From Apium graveolens (taxonomy: Eukaryota > Streptophyta > Magnoliopsida > Apiales > Apiaceae): a stretch of 64,000 nucleotides of DNA. The notes beneath the pieces were generated by a model. That model was not told where the DNA came from. It did no database searches and saw only the letters and a list, made by a program, of their open reading frames with translations. The stretch spans positions 1 to 64,000 of the forward strand of contig NW_027420680.1 in NCBI RefSeq assembly GCF_009905375.1, written 5' to 3'. Numbering within the stretch: position 1 is the stretch's first letter; every line of letters starts with the position of its first letter. A program made the translations under genes and the position numbers. Positions 24,101-33,771 of this stretch are shown piece after piece.

Positions 24101-24602
24101 TAATAAAAAGATCCCATTTATCGATAATACGAGTTTTATTGATTTACCGAAATGATTTTTGTATCGAAACTATTGCGCCGGGACCCGCACAGGACAAACC
24201 GTACGCCGGATCGAAAAAGTCGAAATATGGAAAATGCTCGGAATATTACAATTAGGTTAGGAAGGAGTTCTCGGAAGAGTTTCTGGTTATAAAAACATAA
24301 AAAATGGGTGAAGTCGGCTAGTTCCCGATTATATAAAATAGTTTATAAATACTCGGAAAAAGAAATTATGAAATCCATAAATTTCCTATAAAATCATAAA
24401 TCATCATAAAAATAAATAGGAAGATATGAAAATTATCTATATTTTATTTTGGACATATAAAAATTAAAATACTCAATTTATATTATGTTTAAACATCCAA
24501 ACACATATACCACTTAACAAATAATTCACAGAATCAATACTGAATATGCATAATATTTATTTATTGGCAAAAAAAATTATACGATATATCCTAGATATTA
24601 CA
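21185..24602 (-). repeat. 3' LTR of element F (3418 bp)
   Basis: On the plus strand it runs TGTGGCGCCCTCC to GATATTACA. In element sense it starts TGTAATATC after the polypurine tract. It matches 38332-41610 over its whole length with small indels. It contains the TGAGT...GCTCA hairpin (21554-21569). ORFs in it are not coding. Confidence 0.93.
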
Positions 24603-24614
24603 TCCTTCCCCTTT
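24603..24614 (-). other. Polypurine tract of element F
   Basis: In element sense AAAGGGGAAGGA abuts the 3' LTR start TGTAATATC. Confidence 0.9.
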
Positions 24615-24639
24615 AAAAGGATTATGTCCTCAGAATCTC

Positions 24640-25767
24640 CTAAGAAAACAAATGAGGGTTTTTTTCTTTCATATCACTTTCTAACTCCCAGGTTGACTCT
24701 TCAACCTTTGGGTTTCTCACAGTACTCTTACTAACTTTACCACTTTATTTCTTAACACTTTCTCTCTTTCTTCTAGAATCTCTATCGGACTCTCTAATAT
24801 GACAAATCTGCTTGAAGTTCTATTGGCTAGTATTCGATTACATGCCTGGAGTCTAGATTATACTTCTTAAGCATCGATACGTGAAAAACATTGTGAATGT
24901 GCTCCATGTGTGGGGGCAATTCCAACTCGTATGTTACCTTGCCAACACGCTTTAGAATCTCAAAAGGTCCGATATATCTAGCGCTCAGTTTCCCTTTCTT
25001 CCCAAATCTTGTCAATCCTTTCCACGGAGATACTTTTAGTAATACCAGATTTCCTTCTTCGAATTCCATATCTTTCCTTGATTGATCTGCATACTTCCTT
25101 TGACGGTCTTGTGCTGTTATCAATCTCTTCTGGATAATTTGAACAACTTCCTTCGCCTGTTGTACCAATTCAGGTCCAAATACTTTGTGTTCTCCTACTT
25201 CGTCCCAATATACGGGAGATCGACATTTGTATCCATAAAGAGCTTCATAGGGTGGCATCCCAATGCTGGCATGATAACTGTTATTGTAAGCAAATTCTAC
25301 CAAGGGTAAATGCTCGTCCCAACTTCCTTTGAAATCAATAGCACAAACACGTAACATGTCTTCGATTGTCTGGATTGTTCTTTCACTCTGGCCATCCTTC
25401 TGTGGATGGTAAGTCATACTCATATTCAGTCTCATTCCCAAACATTCTTGAAAACTTTTCCAAAATCCCAAATTAAATCTCAGATCTCGATCGGATACGA
25501 TAGACACAGGAATTCCATGACAAACTATGATTTCTTTCAGGTACATATGGACTAACTTGTCTAGTGAAAATCTTTCATTTATAGGCAGAAAATGAGCTGA
25601 CTTGGTAAGTCTGTCCACTATAACCCAAATGGCATCATGATTGGCTTTCGTCCTTGGTAATCCGACTATGAAATCCATGGCAATATGCTCCCACTTTCAC
25701 TCTAGAATCTCTAATGGTTGCAACAATCCACTTGGTCTCTGGTGCTCTGTTTTAACTCTCTGACATG
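24640..25767 (-). pseudogene. pol: Integrase core, C-terminal domain and decayed chromodomain of element F
   Basis: This is the pol part downstream of the element G insertion. The integrase core shows the catalytic residues in VIVDRLTKS, VSDRD and GQSER. The C-terminal region has the GPFEILKRVGKVTYELELP and HNVFHVSMLK signatures, then a stop just after VIEY. Beyond it, remnants of a chromodomain are readable (NPKVEESTWELES) up to TAG 24640-24642, with stops before it. Chromodomains direct integration to heterochromatin in chromoviruses. A TGA near 25700 (CGA-type or similar change) also breaks the frame just before the core. The zinc-binding part is at 33772-33900. Confidence 0.9.
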
Positions 25768-27437
25768 TGAAAGGAATATGTCCTAAGTCCAATCATGTAT
25801 TAGGATTTAGGAATAACTTTTATGTAATCTGTTTTGATTTCATTGATATTAATAAAGACTTGTTTTGTTTTTATTACGGGCTTTATCTATTTAAGTGTTT
25901 AAATAAGATATACCATAGTTTAGAGTAAAGCTTTTTATGGATTATGATGAGATCATAATAGTGAGACCTAAAAAAATGATAACTCTAAACTTAAATAGCT
26001 CCTGGTCAGAGGATTACTAACTGGTAATGAATAATCTGCAAAGATCGGTACATACTATGCTTGCTTCATTATGAAGGATGTCTGTTCTCATAGACATTTA
26101 TGTGGTGACACTATAGCTAGTATGTAGGTGCTTATTATAGAATAAGTTCACTGAATATGACTCGCACAGCTGAACAACTGATGGAGTTCACTCACGTGTC
26201 AGCAGTTGTTCACATAGTGATAGTTGTACAAGTATCCTTAGACTTGAGGTCATTATAGTCATCTTGTGTACACTGAACTATGCTTTGGTTTAGTTCTTAG
26301 TCTCCAGGGATAATTATTAGGGCTCTTTTGGGTATAGGAATTTATACACGAAGATAGTGTATGATCAATAAAGGATCTACCCCTTCCAGTGAAGGAAGCG
26401 AATGTTCAAGGCTGATCCACTTATGCTAGTTCAGGAATCTCTGGCCAGAGTGAATGAAATTAGAAAGGAGTTTCTAATTTGTATAGAACTACGCATAGTA
26501 AATGGTAAGCAAGTGATTGAATTAGATAGGCTTGACACGAGATCCATGCCTTGTATTTAATCGGAACATTGTAGGGTAGAAGGAGTTTATTGTACGGTAA
26601 CTATTCACAGAATAGGTTATTGGTATTCTAAGCAGTGAATTCATATTATCCGGATAGTCGCGATATGCTGAGAAGTATCCCTCACGATGTAGAATAAATG
26701 TGATTAATTAATTAATCATATTTAATAAATTAGAGAATTTATATAAATAATGATAAAATAGTTTTATTATTATTTATTTCTACTACCGGCTTAATATTGA
26801 ACCTACAGGGTCACACCATAAAAAGAGAATGATTTAATGGTGGAGGAATTAATTAATAATGGCTAATAATTATTTATTTGTGAAATAAATAATTAATTGG
26901 AAAATTTAATAATTGATTAAATGAGATTTAATTGATTATAAATTAATTAAGAAAAGTTCTTAATATTATTAATTAAAGGATTTAATTTTTGGAAATTAAA
27001 TCAAGAGAGAGAATTATTTATAAAGTGTTTAGAAAAAGGATTAATGATTAAAAGGTGTTTTAATTATTTATGAGAATAATAAATGGGATAATAATAATAA
27101 TATTTATAGGAAAATTTCAGCTGAAAATTTTGCCTATAAATACGCTATTATAGACCCTAATTTTATTGCAACCTCGAAACCCGAAAACCCAAAAAGTTTG
27201 GAAAACCCAATTCTCTCCACCTTCTTCCTCCTCCTTAACATCGTTTTCTTGGTGGATACCGGTGGAGTGCTTCATACTTGAGGAGCAACTGCTAAGGATC
27301 TCTGATCGTTGTCTCCGAATTATTTTAAAAGGTTAGATTCGATCCCTCGAATTTTTATTCACGATTTATATGATTTTATTTGGATTTTGTATGTGTAAAA
27401 GTGTTTTGCCATGCCCCCGCTGCGTTAAAATCCAACA
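25768..27437 (+). repeat. 5' LTR of element G (1670 bp)
   Basis: Starts TGAAAGGAATATGTCC, ends AAATCCAACA, followed by the primer site. A TATAAATA box lies at 27135-27142. Short AT-rich parts (26690-27100) carry long palindromic TTAATTAATTAA stretches. Confidence 0.95.
27135..27142 (+). promoter_or_regulatory. TATA box of the element G LTR
   Basis: TATAAATA, a consensus plant TATA box, about 300 bp before the LTR end. Just upstream, AAAATTTCAGCTGAAAATTT is an imperfect palindrome centred on CAGCTG. Confidence 0.65.
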
Positions 27438-27438
27438 A

Positions 27439-27450
27439 TGGTATCAGAGC
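27439..27450 (+). other. Primer-binding site of element G
   Basis: TGGTATCAGAGC, initiator Met-tRNA type, one base after the 5' LTR. Confidence 0.92.
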
Positions 27451-27884
27451 ATAGGTTGTATGCATATAGATCTGTGGTAAAAATTTCAGAATTTTATATG
27501 CTTGTATGAATTAATTATGATTTTTACAAGTTATATCTTGGTTTAATTTTGTCTGATGAAAAATCATTTCTCAGAATAATTTTAAATGTTGATCTGGGTT
27601 CTACAAGTGTTGTAGATCGTCTCGGTATTTTTTTCATAATTTTATGATGTATAGATTTTTTATTATGAATTTTTGAATTTCTTGTAATTAAATTCGTAAT
27701 TAAATAATTATATATATATGTGAATTGTTTGTATGTATATATCTATTATCAATCTGTACATCTGCTGTACTATCTGACTGGCAGCACGGAAGCAAAGAGA
27801 TAGAGAAAAGTCAGGTGTCGGGCGGCTCATTCTCCGAGGAAAGCAAAAGGCGGCTACTGAAAAACAAAAACAAAAAAAATAGGG

Positions 27885-28024
27885 GTGTAACGCATTCCGG
27901 GAATGCGTTACACACCTGTGGCGCATTCACGGAATGCGTTACACCCTTTAATGGCTTAAAAGGGGTGTAACGCATCACCGGAATGCGTTACAGGGCTTGT
28001 AATGCGTTCCTGTAATGCGTTACA
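27885..28024 (+). repeat. Cluster of palindromic GTAACGCATTCC repeats in the leader of G
   Basis: Unit 1 (27885-27913) is GTGTAACGCATTCC and its exact complement around one central G. Unit 2 (27917-27944) and unit 3 (27965-27991) are imperfect versions. Unit 4 (27998-28024) has the two halves (TAATGCGTT) in direct orientation. All lie between primer site and gag in non-coding DNA. Confidence 0.9.
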
Positions 28025-28706
28025 GCCCGACTGTCCATATTAAAATTGATTTTCTGGGAGTTTTGTAACTCCGTTTTGGGCGTGTAATATACTGTTGGAT
28101 TCGTTTTTCCAAGACGGATCTAATGGAGTGATCAATTTTAGTTTATATAAAAGTTTTGAACTGTTTATCTTTCCATGAAGTGTTTTAAAGCTGTTTTTGA
28201 CCGTTTGAATTGATTTTAAATGCTTCTTGTGATACATAGAGATGTATATTGCTTGTTCTAATGTGCTAGATGATGTAACATGACTACCTTGATGTTTATT
28301 CATGTTGATATATGTGATATATGCTTAGTTTATCATGCGATGATCGATTTAGGTGAACTTGAATGAACATAAGGCGTTTGTTAGACAACCTAGTATAGTG
28401 AAATTGTTTCATAACCTTAATAACAATATTATGAATACAATCATGAGATTCTTGTGTTTATGAAACACGTAATTGAATATGAATTTTCGATATGAGAGAA
28501 AGGATGATTCTGTCAACAACAAATTTCTATCTGTAAGAAAGGGTTATTAAGTGACGCCTCTTGACAATGCTCCACCCGATCTGGGAATCATCTGATTATT
28601 GATTATTGATTTAAAATAATTAATTTAAAAGGAAGAATCTCTTTATAATATGATTATGATTGTAACGTAATATAATCCCTCTAAAATTAAATAATATCAA
28701 GTAGTA

Positions 28707-28752
28707 ATTGGCCAATGACACAACGGGCTTGTGTCGGTCATAGCCTTCCAAT
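28707..28752 (+). other. Hairpin without the shared loop motif, leader of G
   Basis: GACACAA (28717-28723) and TTGTGTC (28729-28735) pair around CGGGC, with ATTGG/CCAAT at the base. It directly precedes the four related stem-loops. Confidence 0.55.
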
Positions 28753-28766
28753 ATGATAGAAAGTAG

Positions 28767-28829
28767 TTCTTATTTTTGAATCATTGTCGTTTCGTGCCAC
28801 AGCCGAGGGCTTTGATTTCGAAATAAGAA
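28767..28829 (+). other. Leader stem-loop 1 of element G
   Basis: A 17-nt arm (28767-28783) pairs with 28813-28829: 14 Watson-Crick, two wobble, one mismatch. The loop contains CGTGCCACAGCCGAGGG (28793-28809), the motif shared with the next three stem-loops. Confidence 0.75.
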
Positions 28830-28854
28830 ATACTTGTCTATTACATAGAGATGT

Positions 28855-28926
28855 GTACATTGAATAAGAATCTAAAGGTCGTTACGTGCCACAGCCGTGG
28901 GCCTTTGGGGACTGATTCAATTGTAC
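28855..28926 (+). other. Leader stem-loop 2 of element G
   Basis: The arm starting GTACATTGAAT (28855) pairs with 28902-28926, about 18 Watson-Crick pairs with one bulge and an internal loop. The loop has CGTGCCACAGCCGTGGG (28885-28901). Confidence 0.75.
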
Positions 28927-28937
28927 GGAATGTTGGG

Positions 28938-29003
28938 TTAGACTTGACTTAGAATATTGAGTTTGTCGTGCCACAGCCGTGACTCAATTATTCAAGAGGC
29001 TAA
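28938..29003 (+). other. Leader stem-loop 3 of element G
   Basis: TTAGAATATTGAGT (28949-28962) pairs with ACTCAATTATTCAA (28982-28995) with two single-base bulges. The loop has CGTGCCACAGCCGTG (28967-28981). Confidence 0.72.
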
Positions 29004-29050
29004 AGTTTGATTAGGGAATAACATTAGATGTAATTGACAAGAGTTGTCTG

Positions 29051-29109
29051 CCTATTAAACATTACATGGCGTTTCGTGCCACATCCAGGGTTGTGTAATG
29101 GAATGTAGG
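29051..29109 (+). other. Leader stem-loop 4 of element G
   Basis: CCTA and CATTACATGG pair with TTGTGTAATG and TAGG across an internal loop. The loop has CGTGCCACATCCAGGG (29075-29090), a slightly changed motif. Confidence 0.68.
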
Positions 29110-29289
29110 ATCCCTATTCCCACTAGCATTATGAATGCTTAATTTTTCATGTAGGGGTTGAATAAATTAGGAAAACTAGTGTGAGCCACTTATGAATAAA
29201 GACCCGATTCATATAGTGTTTTGAAATGAAATTGAATATTTGCTAAGTGTTGTTATGTGTTTATCATTTACAGATTTACTTTGTACGTT

Positions 29290-30552
29290 ATGTCTTCTGC
29301 ACTATCACTCAGGAGCATACTAGATGCTCACAAATTGACTGGTCCTAATTATGCTGACTGGCTTCAAAACTTGAGAATTGTTCTCAGGATTGAGAAGCTG
29401 GAATACGTGATTGACTCACCTAAGCCTTCTGAACCTGCTAGTGATGCACATAATGATGAACATGTTGTGTATCGTAGGTGGATAGATGATGCAAATGTTG
29501 CTCAATGCATCATGCTAGCTTCCATAAACATTGAGCTACAGAAGCAACATGAGCATATGGATGCTCACACTATCCTCATGCATCTACAAGAGTTGTATGA
29601 TGTGGCAGGGAGGACAGCTCGATATGAGATATCGAAGGAGCTGTTCGGTTATAGGATGTCTGAGGGATCATCTGTGAATGACCATGTACTTAAGATGATC
29701 AATTTGATTGAACGTCTTGGACAACTTGGTTTTTCCATGGATGGGGAGCTGAGCTAAGACTTGGTCTTGCAATCGCTTCCGAGTTCGTTCTCGCAGTTTG
29801 TTGTGAACTTTCACATGAATAAGTTGGATGTCAGCCTGCCTGAACTCCACAACATGTTGAAGACCGCGGAATCGAATTTTCCCCCTAAGAAGAGTTCTGT
29901 TCTTCTAATTGGTGAAGGTTCCAATCCTAAGAAAAGGAAGAGGAACCCTTCCAAGAAGAAGAAAGTAGGTGAGAAAACGCCGGTTCCACCAAAAGCTGAA
30001 GACCCCAAGAGCAAAGTTGTTTGCTTTCACTGTAACAAGGTGGGGCACTGGAAGAGGAACTGCAAGGTTTATCTTGCAGAATTGAAGTAGAAGAAGGGTA
30101 GTGAGACCACCGCTTTTGATTCAGGTATGTTCATGATAGAAATGAATATGTCATTAAATCAAATTTCTACTTGGGTATTAGATACCGCCTGTGGTTCTCA
30201 AATCTGCAATTTATTGCAGGGACCAAGGAGAAGTAGGACTCTTGAGGAAGAGGAGGTGATTCTATTGATGGGAAATGGAGCAAGAGTTGCTGCTAAAGAT
30301 GTAGAATCATTTCATTTACATAGGCCTACGGGCAAGACTATTGTTTTAAATAATTGTTATTTTGTTCCCTCGATTGTGAGGAATATTATTCCCATGTTAG
30401 ACTTGGCTGGATTTTCATTTATTATTGAGAATAATGAATGTTCTATTCTTAGAGATAATATTCTTTATGGACATGGTACTTTAAATAATGGTCTGTATGT
30501 ATGTGACATAATTTATTTCAGATTGAACAAACTAATAAAAGAAAAGGGATGA
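29290..30552 (+). pseudogene. gag-pol: gag and protease of element G, broken by two stops
   Basis: One frame runs from ATG 29290 (MSSALSLRS) to TGA 30550-30552, with stops at 29755 (TAA) and 30088 (TAG). Gag: the copia-type capsid region (GPNYADWLQNLRIVL, LQELYDVAGRTARYE, VNDHVLKMI, VLQSLPSS), a basic Lys/Arg stretch, and a zinc knuckle CFHCNKVGHWKRNC (30022-30063). Protease: LDTACGSQIC from 30178, where the family usually has DTG, so the active-site glycine is replaced by alanine. The frame is otherwise well preserved, in keeping with the low LTR divergence. The Gag type is one of the common plant copia lineages; I do not assign it further. Confidence 0.88.
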
Positions 30553-32084
30553 TGAAAATCTCACTTTATAGTGGCATTGTAGTCTCCATTTAGTAAACAT
30601 GGAGAGAGGGCTGCAAATTTGCTAGGAATGGTACACACAGATGTATGTGGACCAATGTCTACGCAAGCCATGGGTGGATTTTCATACTTCATTACTTTCA
30701 TGGATAATAGATCTAGATTCGGATATGTGTTTGATGAAACACAAGTCTGAAGCCTTTGAAAAGTTCAAAGAGTATAAGTATGAAGTGGAGAAACAAACCA
30801 AACATAGTATTATAATTCTTCGATTAGATCGAGGTGGTGAATACTTGAATGGAGAGTTTCTGGATTATCTCAAAGTAAATGGTATAGTCTCCCAGTGGAC
30901 TCCTCCAGATTAGTATCTGAAAGGAGATATCGAACTTTGTTAGACATAGTTCGGTCCATGATGAGCTATGCAAATCTTCCAGTATTCCTATGGGGTTATG
31001 CATTGGAAACCTCAGCATATTTACTGAATAAGGTGCCTTCCAAAATCTGTTCCTCAAACTTCGTATGAGATATGGAAAGAAAGGAAACCGAGTCTTAAAC
31101 ACGTTAAGATTTGGGGATGTCCAGCTTATGTCAAGAAAGTTGACCCAGATAAGATGGAATATCGATCCGTAAAATGTGGTTTTGTGGGATATCCTAAAGA
31201 GACTTTAGGGTATTACTTTTACACCGATCATCGGGTGTTTGTCTCCAGACATGCTACCTTCTTGGAAAAGGAGTTTATCCTTGAAGGAAACAGTGGGAGC
31301 AAAATTGAACTTGATGAAGTTCAAGAAGCACAAACTACTACGGATCAAGTGGAAACACCTGTTCTGACTAAACAACCTTTTGTGGAACAGCCCATTCATA
31401 GATCAGGGAGAGTGTCTCGCCAACCTGAGAGGTATTATGGCCTTGTCAATGAGAATGACAATGAGTTGTCAATCATTGATGATGACGACCCTGTGACCTA
31501 TAATGAGGCTATGAGTAGTGTTGACTCAGAGAAATGGCATAGTGCCATGAAATCCAGAATGGAATCTATGTATACGGTATACAAAAGATAGATTATAGCA
31601 GATGGCCAGGTGGAGACCTACAAGGCCAGGCTTGTGGCAAAAGGATTCAAACAAAGGCAATGGATTGACTTTGATGAAACCTTTTACCTGTAGCCCTGTT
31701 AAAATCAGTTCGGATTTTGCTTGCGATTGCTGCTTACTACGACTATGAAATCTGGCAAATGGCCAGATGGTTTTCTTTCCAAGAGAAATGAAAACCTAGT
31801 GTGTAAGCTACTGCGAACCATATGTGGTTTAATGCAAGCTTCTCGAAAGATGGAACATTCGTTTTGATGAGACAATCAAAGAGTTTGATTTTATCAAAAA
31901 CAAAGATGAACCATGGGTCTACAAAAGTGTTAGTGGGAGCGCGATAACATTTCTTGTATTGTATTGAAATAGAGTTGACACACATAACAACATAGCAGAC
32001 CCACTCACAAAGCTACTTTCTGAAAGTCACTTTGATCGTCATAAAGATAAGATGGGTATTAGATACCAGAGTGATTGGCTTTAG
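30553..32084 (+). pseudogene. pol: Integrase and RT remnants of element G, RNase H deleted
   Basis: Seen: integrase core start (HTDVCGPM near 30630), DRGGEYLNGEF (about 30826-30860), VSERRYRTLLD after a small frame-shifting deletion near 30912, and the end of the integrase region (CGFVGYPKETLGYYFY, 31165-31220). RT is reduced to its start (YKARLVAKGFKQRQ near 31618) and a few blocks up to about 31960; the catalytic YVDD block and RNase H are missing. The text jumps near 31970 to the usual copia tail (IADPLTKLL) and stops at TAG 32082-32084. The missing part is about 1.5-2 kb compared with full copia pol (inferred). Confidence 0.85.
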
Positions 32085-32086
32085 TA

Positions 32087-32098
32087 CAAGTGGGAGAT
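32087..32098 (+). other. Polypurine tract of element G
   Basis: CAAGTGGGAGAT immediately before the 3' LTR start TGAAAG. Confidence 0.85.
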
Positions 32099-33766
32099 TG
32101 AAAGAAATATGTCCTAAGTCCAATCATGTATTAGGATTTAGGAATAACTTTTATGTAATCTGTTTTGATTTCATTGATATTAATAAAGACTTATTTCGTT
32201 TTTATTACGGGCTTTATCTATTTAAGTGTTTAAATAAGATATACCATAGTTTAGAGTAAAGCTTTTTATGGATTATGATGAGATCATAATAGTGAGACCT
32301 AAAAAGATGATAACTCTAAACTTAAATAGCTCCTGGTCATAGGATTACTAACTGGTAATTAATAATCTGCAAAGTTCGGTACATACTATGCTTGCTTCAT
32401 TATGAAGGATGTCTGTTCTCATAGACATTTGTATGGTGACACTATAGCTAGTATGTAGGTGCTTATTATAGAATAAGTTCACTGAATATGACTCGCACAG
32501 CTGAACAACTGATGGAGTTCACTCACGTGTCAGCAGTTGTTCACATAGTGATAGTTATACAAGTATCCTTAGACTTGAGGTCATCATAGTCATCTTGTGT
32601 ACACTGAACTATGCTTTGGTTTAGTTCTTAGTCTCCAGGGCCAATTATTAGGGCTCTTCTGGGTATAGGAATTTGTACACGAAGATAGTGTATGAATAAT
32701 AAAGGATCTACCCCTTCCAGTGAAGGAAGCGAATGTTCAAGGCTGATCCACTTATGCTAGTTCAGGAATCTCTGGCCAGAGTGAATGAAATTAGAAAGGA
32801 GTTTCTAATTTGCATAGAACTACGCATAGTAAATGGTAAGCAAGTGATTGAATTAGATAGGCTTGACACGAGATCCATGCGTTGTATTTAATCGGAACAT
32901 TGTAGGGTAGAAGGAGTTTATTGTACGGTAACTATTCACTGAATAGGTTATTAGTATTCTAAGCAGTGAATTCATATTATCCGGATAGTCGCGATATGCT
33001 GAGAAGTATCCCTCACGATGTAGAATAAATGTGATTAATTAATTAATCATATTTAATAAATTAGAGAATTTATATAAATAATGATAAAATAGTTTTATTA
33101 TTATTTATTTCTACTACCGGCTTAATATTGAACCTACAGGGTCACGCCATAAAAAGAGAATGACTTAATGGTGGAGGAATTAATTAATAATGGCTAATAA
33201 TTATTTATTTGTGAAATAAATAATTAATTGGCAAATTTAATAATTGATTAAATGAGATTTAATTGATTATAAATTAATTAAGAAAAGTTCTTAATATTAT
33301 TAATTAAAGGATTTAATTTTTGGAAATTAAATCAAGAGAGAGAATTATTTCTAAAGTGTTTAGAAAAAAGATTAATGATTAAAAGGTGTTTTAATTATTA
33401 ATGAGAATAATAAATGGGATAATAATAATAATATTTATGGGAAAATTTCAGCTGAAAATTTTGCCTATAAATACACTATTATAGACCCTAATTTTATTCC
33501 AACCTCGAAACCCGAAAACCGAAAAAGTTTGGAAAACCCAATTCTCTCCACCTTCTTCCTCCTCAACATCGTTTTCTTGGTGGATACCAGTGGATTGCTT
33601 CACACTTGAGGAGCAACTGCTAAGGATCTCTGATCGTTGTCTCCGAATTATTTTAAAAGGTTAGATTCGATCCGTCGAATTTTTATTCACGATTTATATG
33701 CTTTTATTTGGATTTTGTATGTGTAAAAGTGTTTTGCCATGCCCCCGCTGCGTTAAAAATCCAACA
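32099..33766 (+). repeat. 3' LTR of element G (1668 bp)
   Basis: Near-identical to 25768-27437; differences are single substitutions, one 3-bp indel (CTT) and one A insertion near the end. Ends AATCCAACA, then the ACATG duplication. Confidence 0.95.
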
Positions 33767-33771
33767 ACATG

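Larger units (their letters stand above)
25768..33766 (+). mobile_element. Element G: deleted Ty1/copia retrotransposon, youngest insertion
   Basis: Two LTRs (1670 and 1668 bp) with ACATG duplicated at 25763-25767 and 33767-33771, inserted in the integrase zinc-finger region of F. It keeps primer site, long structured leader, gag, protease, part of integrase and polypurine tract; most of RT and all of RNase H are deleted. By hand I count about 36 substitutions between the LTRs, roughly 2.2%, the lowest of the three nested elements. Confidence 0.95.

Noticed and set aside
27725..27970. 81-codon ORF running through the palindrome cluster
   Set aside because: Composition follows the palindromes, no homolog recognised, and it lies in an untranslated leader; the antisense frame is equally open.
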